Source: Clostridia bacterium (lineage in GTDB: Bacteria; Bacillota; Clostridia; Oscillospirales; CAG-272). From it: a DNA stretch of 64,000 nucleotides. Positions 57,118 through 64,000 of the stretch are shown in pieces (position 1 is the first letter of the stretch; each line of letters opens with the position of its first letter). The DNA lies in assembly GCA_017456905.1 (NCBI GenBank), contig JAFTIL010000026.1, forward strand, positions 1 through 64,000. The letters are read 5' to 3'. Position numbers and translations under genes: made by a program. The notes below the pieces were generated by a model, which was not told the origin of the DNA, did no database searches, and was given only the letters and a program-made list of their open reading frames with translations.

Positions 57118-59040
57118 TCAATCCAATTCCTTTTTGCCCGTATAGAGCTCGTAGTAACGGCCGCCAAGGGCAAGGAGCTGGTCGTGGTTGCCTCGCTCAA
57201 TGATCTCACCCTGCTCCAGCACCATGATGGCGTTGGCGTTGCGGACGGTGGAAAGGCGGTGGGCGATCACGAAGGTGGTGCGGTTCTTCATGAGGCGATC
57301 CATGCCCTTTTCAATGTGGCGCTCGGTTCGGGTATCCACCGAGGAGGTGGCCTCGTCCAGCACCAGGATGGGGGCTTTGGAGAGCGCCGCACGGGCGATG
57401 TTCAAAAGCTGGCGCTGACCTTGAGAAAGATTGGCTCCGTCGCCCTCCAGGCGAGTCCGATACCCGTGTTCCAGGCGCATGATAAAGCTGTGTGCGCTGG
57501 CGGTCTTGGCGGCGGCGATGACCTCCTCGTCGGAGGCATCGGGACGGCCGTAACGGATATTCTCCATGATCGTGCCCGTGAACAAGTGCGTATCCTGCAG
57601 GACCATGGCGATGTTTTCACGGAGAGAATCCCGCCTGTAGGAGCGGATATCCACGCCGTCGATGGTGATGGTGCCTTCCTCGATGTCGTAGAAACGGTTG
57701 AGCAGGTTGGTGATGGTGGTCTTACCTGCGCCTGTGGAACCGACAAAGGCGATCTTCTGGCCCGCGTGCGCGTACAGGCTGATGTGGCGGAGTACGGTCT
57801 GCCCCGGAACGTAGCCAAAGGATACATTGTCCAGGACCACCTCGCCGCGCACGTCCTTCATTTCTACCGCGTCGGGCAGATCAGCGGTCTCAGGGGCCTC
57901 GTCCATGACGTTGAAGACACGCTCCGCGCCTGCGAGGGCAGAGAAAATGGTGGACATTTGCATGGAGATGTTGTTGATGGGGAAGGAGAACTGGCGGGCG
58001 TAATTGCAGAAGACAGTCAAACCGCCCACGTCAAAGCCCGCAAACAGGCAAAGCAGACCGCCCACACCCGCTGTGACGGCAAAGGAGAGGTTGGAAAGGT
58101 TGTGCATGATGGGACCCATCACGCCGCCGAAGAACTGTGCCTTGAACTGCTTGTCGCGCATATCGTCGTTCAGTATTTCAAATTCTTCAATGCATACTTC
58201 CTCGTGGTTGAAGACCTTGACCACCTTGGAGCCTGTGACGGTCTCCTCGATATAGCCGTTGACGGCACCCAGGGCAGACTGTTGAGCCGTATAGTATTTC
58301 GAGGACTTTTTGCCGATGAGTCCGCCGCCGAAGAGGTAGAGCGGCACGAAGGCTACCGTGATGAGTGTGAGGACCCAGTTGGTGTAGATCATCATGATGA
58401 AGGTACCCACCAAAGAGATGGTACCCGAGATGAGGCTGGTGACCGTGCTGTTGATCATCATGTCGATGGCATCCACGTCGTTGGTGAAGCGGGACATGAG
58501 TTCACCCGTGGGGTGAGAGTCGAAGTAGCGCACGGGGAGTCTTTGGAGTTTTTTGAACAGATCGTTTCGGATCTTCTCCACGGCGTTCTGAGATACCGCG
58601 ATCATGAGGCGGGCTTGTAGGTAAGAGGACACAATGCCTACGGCATAAATGCAGGCCAGCACCAGAAGGATAACGCCGAGGCACCACAGTCTGTCGCTAT
58701 CGGACAGTACACCCGTGGCCACGGCCTCGGGCATGAAGATCTTGAGCAAAATGCTCTTGGAGGGGTCGGCATCTCTGTCCAGGGCGTTGATGACGTCGCG
58801 CAAGAGATAGGAGCCTGCTAGCGAGGTCAGGGTGCTCACAAGCATACAGAGGAGTACGAAAATCAGGCGAAAACGGTAAGCCGCAATATAGCCTACCAGG
58901 CGAGATACCGTGGCACGGCTGTTCTTGGGCTTGCCCTTGGGCCTCGGGCCTCTGCCTCGGGGGCCGGGACCCCGTCGGGGCCCTGTTTTACCCAGGGATG
59001 AATAACGCTTTTGAAGCTCTTCAATAGATCTTGCTGCCAT
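57118..59040 (-). CDS. MarR-linked heterodimeric ABC exporter, catalytic half
   Basis: A 640-residue ABC exporter half. An unusual N-terminal arm of about 45 residues is rich in Arg/Gly/Pro/Lys (GPRRGPGPRGRGPRPKGKPK) and precedes the six-helix region. The nucleotide-binding domain has Walker A GSTGAGKTT, Q-loop MVLQDTHLF, signature LSQGQRQLL and Walker B LVLDEATSS with catalytic Glu. The start ATG shares its A with the TAA of the upstream gene (TAATG), a typical coupled pair. Last gene of marR-ABC-ABC. Substrate unknown; the arrangement suggests MarR-controlled efflux. Confidence 0.92.
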   Translation of the reverse strand: MAARSIEELQKRYSSLGKTGPRRGPGPRGRGPRPKGKPKNSRATVSRLVGYIAAYRFRLIFVLLCMLVSTLTSLAGSYLLRDVINALDRDADPSKSILLKIFMPEAVATGVLSDSDRLWCLGVILLVLACIYAVGIVSSYLQARLMIAVSQNAVEKIRNDLFKKLQRLPVRYFDSHPTGELMSRFTNDVDAIDMMINSTVTSLISGTISLVGTFIMMIYTNWVLTLITVAFVPLYLFGGGLIGKKSSKYYTAQQSALGAVNGYIEETVTGSKVVKVFNHEEVCIEEFEILNDDMRDKQFKAQFFGGVMGPIMHNLSNLSFAVTAGVGGLLCLFAGFDVGGLTVFCNYARQFSFPINNISMQMSTIFSALAGAERVFNVMDEAPETADLPDAVEMKDVRGEVVLDNVSFGYVPGQTVLRHISLYAHAGQKIAFVGSTGAGKTTITNLLNRFYDIEEGTITIDGVDIRSYRRDSLRENIAMVLQDTHLFTGTIMENIRYGRPDASDEEVIAAAKTASAHSFIMRLEHGYRTRLEGDGANLSQGQRQLLNIARAALSKAPILVLDEATSSVDTRTERHIEKGMDRLMKNRTTFVIAHRLSTVRNANAIMVLEQGEIIERGNHDQLLALGGRYYELYTGKKELD

Positions 59041-60866
59041 TACGCCGTCACCTCCCCGCTATTATTTTGCTGTTGTGTTTTGCTTGCCTCCATTTGGGAA
59101 TCATAAATTTCCTTGTATTCCACGTTGGTCTCCAGCAGGGACTTGTGATCGCCCACGCCTGTGATGCGGCCCTCATTGACCACGATGATCTGGTCGGCCT
59201 CCATCACCGAGGTGATACGCTGGGCGATGATGATCTTAGTGGCGTCCTTCAGAGAACCGCGGAAGGTTTCGCGGATGCGTGCCTCTGTGGCGGTGTCCAC
59301 CGCACTGGTGGAGTCGTCCAGGATCAGGATCTTGGGCTTTTTCAGAAGCGCACGAGCGATACAAAGCCTTTGTTTTTGGCCGCCCGATACGTTGGTGCCG
59401 CCTTGACCGAGATCCGACTGGTAGCCGTTCTTGAAGCTTGTGATAAAGCTGTCAGCCTGGGCGCTGTCGGCGGCGGCGCGAAGGGTATCCATGTCGGCAT
59501 CTCCGTCGCCCCAGCGTAGGTTATCTTCAATGGTGCCCGAGAACAAGACGTTCTTTTGAAGCACCATACCCACGCCCTCGCGGAGATGATAGAGACTGTA
59601 GTCCTTGACGTTGACGCCATCCACATAGACCGCGCCCTCATCCACGTCATAGAGACGGGGGATCATGGAGACCAGGGTGGTCTTGCCCGAGCCCGTAGAG
59701 CCGATGATACCCACGGTGGAGCCTGCGGGGATCCGAAGGTTTACGTCATCCAGCACCTTGCCCTCGCTGTTTTTATAGTAACGGAAGGAAACGTTTCTGA
59801 ATTCGATGTCACCACGGTCCACCTTTTTGTCGGGGAAGGCGGCGGTAAGGTCAGAGATGTCGATCTCCTCGTTCATGACGGCCTTGATACGGCGGCCCGA
59901 GGCCATGGCACGAGAAGCTTGCATAAAGAGCATGGTCACCATCATGAGGGACGAAAGGATCTGGGTAATGTAGGTGATAAAGGAGGTCAGGTCGCCCACC
60001 AGCATAGTACCGTCCAGCACCATGTTGCCGCCGAACCAAAGCACAGCGCCGATGGATGCGTTCATAAACAGGGTCATGAGGGGAGACATCCAGACCATGA
60101 CCATCATAGCGCGGCGGCCTGCACGCTTCAGATCGGCGTTGGTAGCGGCGAAACGCTCGCTTTCGTGTTCCTCACGGACAAAGGATTTCACCACGCGGAC
60201 GTTGGTCATATTCTCCTGGACGTTAGCGTTAAGACCGTCCACCTTTTCCTGCATGGCAGAGAAGCGGGGGAAGCCCACACGGATGAAGAAGAAGATCACC
60301 AGGAGCATGGCGGGGATGGCCACGGCCAGCACCAGCGCCAGTTGGCTGTTGAGGGTCACAGCCATGATGAAGGCACCGATGAGCATACCGGGAGAGCGGA
60401 GTGCCATGCGGAGCAGTGTGTTGACGAAATTCTGCACTTGGGTTACGTCGTTGGTAAGCCTTGTCACCAAAGAGCCTGTGTTGAACTTGTCAATGTTGGA
60501 GAAGGAGAATTTCTGTACCTTGCGATAGATATCGGCACGGAGGTCGGCCGCGAAGTTGACCGAGGCCTTGGCGCCGAAATAAGCACCGCCCACACCGCCG
60601 ATCATCATGAGCAGAGCGGTGAGCACCATGCCCACAGCTAAGGCCACCACAAAGGCGGAGTCGGTGTTCAGAAAATCGTACAGCCAGGTGAGCCAGGCGG
60701 GCGCGTCCTCCATAGAATGCTTAACGCCGAAGTCAATGATGTAGGCAAGGAGCTTGGGCATGACTACCTCGCCGATAACCTCCACAATCATGCAGAGGGG
60801 ACCGATGATAAACCAGGGCAGATACGGAAGCACGTATTTGCGCCATTTCAGTTGATTTTTTGGCAT
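59040..60866 (-). CDS. MarR-linked heterodimeric ABC exporter, degenerate-site half
   Basis: A 608-residue ABC exporter half. A membrane region (about 1-320) is followed by a nucleotide-binding domain with Walker A GSTGSGKTT, Q-loop MVLQKNVLF (Lys replaces the usual Asp/Glu after Gln), signature VSGGQKQRL and Walker B ILILDDSTSA, with Asp instead of catalytic Glu. This is the expected inactive partner of the downstream subunit. ATG 60866 has a close GAAAGG; a TTG at 60878 is an alternative start. It begins about 29 bp after the marR stop. Confidence 0.91.
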   Translation of the reverse strand: MPKNQLKWRKYVLPYLPWFIIGPLCMIVEVIGEVVMPKLLAYIIDFGVKHSMEDAPAWLTWLYDFLNTDSAFVVALAVGMVLTALLMMIGGVGGAYFGAKASVNFAADLRADIYRKVQKFSFSNIDKFNTGSLVTRLTNDVTQVQNFVNTLLRMALRSPGMLIGAFIMAVTLNSQLALVLAVAIPAMLLVIFFFIRVGFPRFSAMQEKVDGLNANVQENMTNVRVVKSFVREEHESERFAATNADLKRAGRRAMMVMVWMSPLMTLFMNASIGAVLWFGGNMVLDGTMLVGDLTSFITYITQILSSLMMVTMLFMQASRAMASGRRIKAVMNEEIDISDLTAAFPDKKVDRGDIEFRNVSFRYYKNSEGKVLDDVNLRIPAGSTVGIIGSTGSGKTTLVSMIPRLYDVDEGAVYVDGVNVKDYSLYHLREGVGMVLQKNVLFSGTIEDNLRWGDGDADMDTLRAAADSAQADSFITSFKNGYQSDLGQGGTNVSGGQKQRLCIARALLKKPKILILDDSTSAVDTATEARIRETFRGSLKDATKIIIAQRITSVMEADQIIVVNEGRITGVGDHKSLLETNVEYKEIYDSQMEASKTQQQNNSGEVTA

Positions 60867-60894
60867 GGGACCTTTCAAAACGGGGTTCTTCCTT

Positions 60895-61365
60895 TCATGA
60901 TTCGTTGGGTTGCTCGTCGCGGAGATTGTCTCTCATGCGTTCGAGGATGATGGTGAAGGTCTTGATCTCGTCCTCAGTCAGGCCTTCGAACATACGGTGA
61001 TCCACCGCGACAAACAGGTCACGGCTTGCATTAACGGCGGCGATGCCGGCGTCGGTGATGCGGATCTCGTTGCGGCGGTTGTCCTCGTCGGTGACAGACC
61101 GGGCGATATAGCCCTCCTTTTCCAGCCGCTTGAGAGTGGTGGTGACGGCGGCGGGACTGATGCCCATGGCATCGGCCAACTCCTTTTGGGAGGGAATATG
61201 CTCGTATCTTGCCAGATGCATGAGCATACGGTGCTGGCTGTGGTGGAAGCCCAGCTTGCTGACCCGCCCTTCGATGGCGGCGTGGTGCATATGGGAGACG
61301 CGGATGAACAGATGCATGGCCATGCCTTCGGGGGTGGCGCATTGACATTTGTTTTGCTTTTTCAC
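60895..61365 (-). CDS. MarR family transcriptional regulator
   Basis: A 156-residue winged-helix regulator. The DNA-binding core is clear: PSQKELADAMGISPAAVTTTLKRLEKEGYIARSV (in two parts), with wing DEDNRRNEIRITDAG. It starts at GTG 61365, behind AAAGGAGG with a 6-base spacer. N-terminal residues include a Cys pair (KCQCAT), which could sense oxidants, though this is only a suggestion. First gene of the exporter operon. A 13-bp palindrome between its -10 and the start codon is a likely binding site, so self-repression is expected. Confidence 0.93.
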   Translation of the reverse strand: MKKQNKCQCATPEGMAMHLFIRVSHMHHAAIEGRVSKLGFHHSQHRMLMHLARYEHIPSQKELADAMGISPAAVTTTLKRLEKEGYIARSVTDEDNRRNEIRITDAGIAAVNASRDLFVAVDHRMFEGLTEDEIKTFTIILERMRDNLRDEQPNES

Positions 61366-61408
61366 GGGTTGCCTCCTTTCGGAAAGTTTAAATTTAAAAT
61401 ATAAACCA

Positions 61409-61459
61409 CTTAATGATTAAGATGTTAACCATTATACATCAAATCCCTGCTCTTGTCAA
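61409..61459 (-). promoter_or_regulatory. consensus promoter and putative MarR operator
   Basis: Minus strand TTGACA (61459-61454), 17-bp spacer, TATAAT (61436-61431): both hexamers are perfect. The palindrome CTTAATGATTAAG (61409-61421) covers the expected start of transcription and fits an autorepressor site. Confidence 0.85.
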
Positions 61460-61537
61460 GGCGCTTTGGAAAATTTCATCTTACCGTCACATTTCTTTTT
61501 TGCTCTTCGTAAAGCCGTGAAGTTTTTGAAAAAACTA

Positions 61538-61606
61538 TTGCAATCTTGGGGCCTTTGTGTTATACTTATTATATATGCCCTCGGGAATGCGAACGCATGA
61601 CCGAGG
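61538..61606 (+). promoter_or_regulatory. promoter and 5'-UTR hairpin of the BspA-type lipoprotein gene
   Basis: TTGCAA (61538-61543), 17-bp spacer, TATACT (61561-61566). In the leader CCTCGG (61579-61584) pairs with CCGAGG (61601-61606) and ATGC with GCAT, with symmetrical GA/GA mismatches between the two helices. The hairpin ends 18 bases before the start codon. Confidence 0.6.
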
Positions 61607-61624
61607 AATCGTGAGGATAGATCA

Positions 61625-63031
61625 ATGAAGTTGAATTTTAGAAAAATTACCGCCTTGTGCCTTGCCGCGCTGATGCTTGCGGTGGGTGCGTCCTGCGGCG
61701 GAGAAACGAGCGACGACCCTATAGAGATGGAGCCTGTCACCTTACCCGACCCGGCAGATGATCGCGAGATGCCCGACGACGCGGTGAAGGACTATCAGGA
61801 CAAGCTGAATGCCGCTTTCGGAGGCTATGACCCTGTTCCCGCCGAGGACCTGACCTATACCCTCAGTGAGGACGGTACGGAAGTTACGCTGACGGGATAT
61901 GAGGGCGGAGAAGTGATCGTGGTCCTGCCCGATCATATTGACGGCTTGCCTGTGACGGCCATTGACGAGGCCGCCTTTGAGGGCCTCGGAAATCTGAAGG
62001 CCTTGTATATCCCCGACAGCGTGGAGGTCATGGGCTTCGGTGCTCTTAAGGACTGCAAGAGTCTCTCTACCCTGCGTACCCCCGTGGTGGAGGTCACGGC
62101 TTACCCCTATTTCGGCGCGCTCTTTGGTGCCGCATCCTATGAGATCAACGCCTCCGAGGTGCCTGATGCCCTGACCACGGTGATCGTGGGCGGTGGTGTG
62201 GAGACCATCCCCTCCTACGGATTTTACGATTGCAACAGTATCACCTGTGTGGGCCTTCCTGAAACCGTGAAGACGGTTGAGAAATTTGCCTTCTGGGGCT
62301 GCTACGGTTTGGAATATATCAATCTTGATGAAACCGCACTGACGAGTGTGGGTGACCGTGCATTTACCAACTGTGCCGCCCTTCTGCGGTTTGATCTGCC
62401 CGCTACCGTGACCTCTGTCGGTGAGGCTGTTGTGGAGGGATGCGGCGCGATGTGTGCCATGACCTTGCCTTTTGTGGGCGGTTCTGCCACCGAAAACACT
62501 TACCTCGGATATCTTTTCGGCGCCCTGTCCTACACCTTCACGGCGGGATATATTCCTGCGTCCTTGCAGGAGATCACTCTGCTGGCGGGTTGTACGGTCA
62601 TTCCCAACAACGCCTTTTTTGAGGTCTCTTGTTTGTCTGAGATCACCATTCCCGACAGCGTGACCTCGGTGGGTCTCCGCGCCTTTTACGGCTGTGAGCG
62701 ATTGCGATCGATTACCCTGCCCGACAGCGTGACCATCATCGGCGACGATGCCTTCCACGGTTGCTTCCGTTTGCAGGAGGTGAACCTCGGCAGTGGCCTC
62801 AAACACCTGGGTGTGCAGGCTTTCATGGATTGCCTGATGTTGAAAAACGTGACCCTCCCCGCAAATCTTACGTCTATTCCCAATTCCTGCTTCGCGGGTT
62901 GTATTTCTCTGGAGACTGTCACGTCTCCCGGCGTGATCTCGGCCGACAGCGTAGGCTGGCAGGCATACCGCCATTGTGACAAGCTGACTGAGGCACCTTT
63001 CATGCCTGTGGAAATGCAAGCCGCAGAATAA
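61625..63031 (+). CDS. BspA-type leucine-rich repeat lipoprotein
   Basis: A 468-residue surface lipoprotein. A signal peptide ends at VGASCGGE. After a roughly 50-residue acidic linker come LRR_5 (BspA) repeats through most of the protein, with units like AIDEAAFEGLGNLKALYIPDSV and VGLRAFYGCERLRSITLPDSV, shown in parts. Two copies of a non-LRR insert are seen: YFGALFGAASYE...VPDAL and YLGYLFGALSYT...IPASL. BspA repeats bind host proteins or other bacteria in known cases; the ligand here is unknown. GAGGAT precedes the ATG. It has its own promoter; the 248-bp gap after it holds a small dyad (63048-63070) and a hairpin repeat. Confidence 0.88.
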   Translation: MKLNFRKITALCLAALMLAVGASCGGETSDDPIEMEPVTLPDPADDREMPDDAVKDYQDKLNAAFGGYDPVPAEDLTYTLSEDGTEVTLTGYEGGEVIVVLPDHIDGLPVTAIDEAAFEGLGNLKALYIPDSVEVMGFGALKDCKSLSTLRTPVVEVTAYPYFGALFGAASYEINASEVPDALTTVIVGGGVETIPSYGFYDCNSITCVGLPETVKTVEKFAFWGCYGLEYINLDETALTSVGDRAFTNCAALLRFDLPATVTSVGEAVVEGCGAMCAMTLPFVGGSATENTYLGYLFGALSYTFTAGYIPASLQEITLLAGCTVIPNNAFFEVSCLSEITIPDSVTSVGLRAFYGCERLRSITLPDSVTIIGDDAFHGCFRLQEVNLGSGLKHLGVQAFMDCLMLKNVTLPANLTSIPNSCFAGCISLETVTSPGVISADSVGWQAYRHCDKLTEAPFMPVEMQAAE

Positions 63032-63158
63032 GCAAAATGGGATAGAGGCTCCAAGGGGCGGCGTTCGCGCCTCTCTCTACCATACAAACTGCCCTCAATA
63101 GATCAAGAAATTCTCTCTTTCTATCGGGCATCCAAGCACTTGACCCAAGTTTTACTTT

Positions 63159-63248
63159 TTGGAAGTTTTGAGGGGGTCAAGGGGGCAAATCATGCCGAAG
63201 GCATATTTGGCCGAACTTTTGAGGCGACTTTTTTCAAAAGTTCCCCCC
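63159..63248. repeat. intergenic hairpin repeat before metY, with an extra inserted hairpin
   Basis: The tail-like AAGTTTTGAGGGGGT leads to CAAGGGGG (63178-63185), which pairs with CCCCCTTG (about 63243-63250). Inside lie two further dyads: CAAAT-cATGCC/GGCAT-ATTTG (63186-63209) and GAACTTTTGA/TCAAAAGTTC (63213-63222 and about 63233-63242). It is the same family as the arg operon copies but with an extra arm. Confidence 0.65.
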
Positions 63249-63279
63249 TTGCGTCCTCCCCACATATAGGAGGAAAATT

Positions 63280-64000
63280 ATGTCCAATTACAAGATCCAC
63301 ACAAAATGCGTACAAAGCGGCTACAAGCCTGAAAACGGCGAGCCTCGCGTTCTGCCCATTTATCAGAGCACTACTTACAAGTATGACAGCGCCGATCATC
63401 TGGGCGACCTGTTTGACCTGAAGGCGGACGGCCATATGTATTCCCGTATCTCCAACCCCACCCTGGCCTGCGTTGAAGACAAGATCGCAGACATGGAGGG
63501 CGGTGTAGGTGCTATGCTGGTATCCTCAGGCCAGGCAGCTAATCTGACCGCTGTGCTGAACATCACCTCGGCAGGTCAGAACATCATCTCTCTGGCTTCC
63601 ATTTACGGCGGCACCGTGAATCTTTTTGCGGTGACCCTCAAGAAGATGGGCATTGAGGTGCGCTTTGCTACCCCCGAAATGACTGACGCTGAGATCGAGG
63701 CTATGATGGACGAAAACACTCGTCTGCTCTTCGGCGAGACCGTGGCCAATCCCGCGCTGGTGGTCTTTGACATCGAGCGTTACGCCAAGCTTGCCCACAA
63801 GCACCAAATGCCCCTGGTGGTGGACAACACCTTTGCCACCCCCGTGCTTTGCCGCCCCTTTGAGTACGGTTGCGATATCGTGACCCACTCCACTACCAAG
63901 TATATGGATGGCCACGCCACCGTGGTGGGCGGTTGCATTGTAGACAGCGGTAATTTTGACTGGTCCGTGGGTGGCCGTTATCCTGAGCTGACCACCCCCG
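63280..64000 (+). CDS. metY: O-acetylhomoserine sulfhydrylase, 5' part (runs off the window)
   Basis: The first 240 codons of a PLP-dependent Cys/Met-metabolism enzyme. The reading frame is open to the window edge. Motifs: LPIYQSTTYKYDSADH, YSRISNPT, MLVSSGQAANLTAVLNI, ASIYGGTVNLFAVTL and VVDNTFATPVLCRPFEYG, with the PLP Lys207 in HSTTKYMDGH. The NLF and HATVVGG stretches favour O-acetylhomoserine (thiol)-lyase MetY over cystathionine gamma-synthase. MetY makes homocysteine from O-acetylhomoserine and sulfide. TAGGAGG lies 7 bases before the ATG, right after a hairpin repeat. Confidence 0.9.
   Translation, partial: MSNYKIHTKCVQSGYKPENGEPRVLPIYQSTTYKYDSADHLGDLFDLKADGHMYSRISNPTLACVEDKIADMEGGVGAMLVSSGQAANLTAVLNITSAGQNIISLASIYGGTVNLFAVTLKKMGIEVRFATPEMTDAEIEAMMDENTRLLFGETVANPALVVFDIERYAKLAHKHQMPLVVDNTFATPVLCRPFEYGCDIVTHSTTKYMDGHATVVGGCIVDSGNFDWSVGGRYPELTTP

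Noticed and set aside
44965..60866. Asp instead of Glu after Walker B in two ABC exporter subunits taken as damage
   Set aside because: This is the normal degenerate site of heterodimeric exporters (BmrCD, LmrCD, TM287/288); each partner gene has the catalytic Glu.
63107..63279. SAM riboswitch or T-box before metY
   Set aside because: The conserved cores of these leaders are not visible; the sequence instead matches the local hairpin repeat family.

Overview
The window reads as a chromosomal segment of an uncultured member of the class Clostridia (Bacillota), most likely gut- or rumen-associated. Evidence: strong AGGAGG ribosome binding sites, sigma-A promoters (TTGxxx-17-TATAAT), the order pth-mfd-foldase, a ZapA/RsgA/U32 neighbourhood, BspA-type leucine-rich proteins, and many secreted proteins with Thr/Glu/Pro linkers. 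The species cannot be named from this sequence alone. No rRNA, tRNA, CRISPR array, transposase or phage gene was recognised.

Layout. 0-17 kb is mostly housekeeping: pth, mfd, a PrsA-like foldase lipoprotein, a YfcE phosphodiesterase, rsgA, a U32 protease-family protein, zapA, proB, a 1227-residue TIR-like plus Sel1-repeat protein, a small membrane protein and gpsA. 17-26 kb (mostly minus strand) encodes secreted proteins: a SleB-like hydrolase, a small lipoprotein, a CBM9-like surface protein, and three adjacent lipoproteins that share domains, one of which carries a thioredoxin fold. 26-45 kb (plus strand) encodes a 2477-residue membrane-anchored subtilase with BspA repeats, a lipoprotein, a complete Opp/Dpp-type peptide importer (oppABCDF plus a small membrane protein) and an NAGPA-type phosphodiester glycosidase. 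This looks like a machine that degrades protein outside the cell and imports the peptides. 45-52 kb holds a heterodimeric ABC exporter, an ECF sigma factor with its putative membrane anti-sigma factor, and a DUF4234 membrane protein. 52-57 kb is the arginine operon argC-argJ-argB-argD. 57-61.4 kb is a second heterodimeric ABC exporter led by a MarR regulator. The window ends with a BspA-type lipoprotein and the 5' part of metY.

The most unusual features are: (1) a family of paired hairpin repeats lying between genes, with a fixed orientation relative to gene ends, concentrated in the arg operon and around yfcE/rsgA; (2) an apparently undescribed 'DGYYH...CxYY' domain present in three copies in two neighbouring lipoproteins; (3) the TIR-Sel1 giant, which sits among housekeeping genes and has Asp where TIR NADases have catalytic Glu; (4) a shared C-terminal 'GC-transmembrane-KKK' sorting-like signal on two secreted proteins; (5) a roughly 250-residue insertion in the peptide-binding protein; and (6) a 410-bp gene-free, hairpin-rich stretch upstream of argC.
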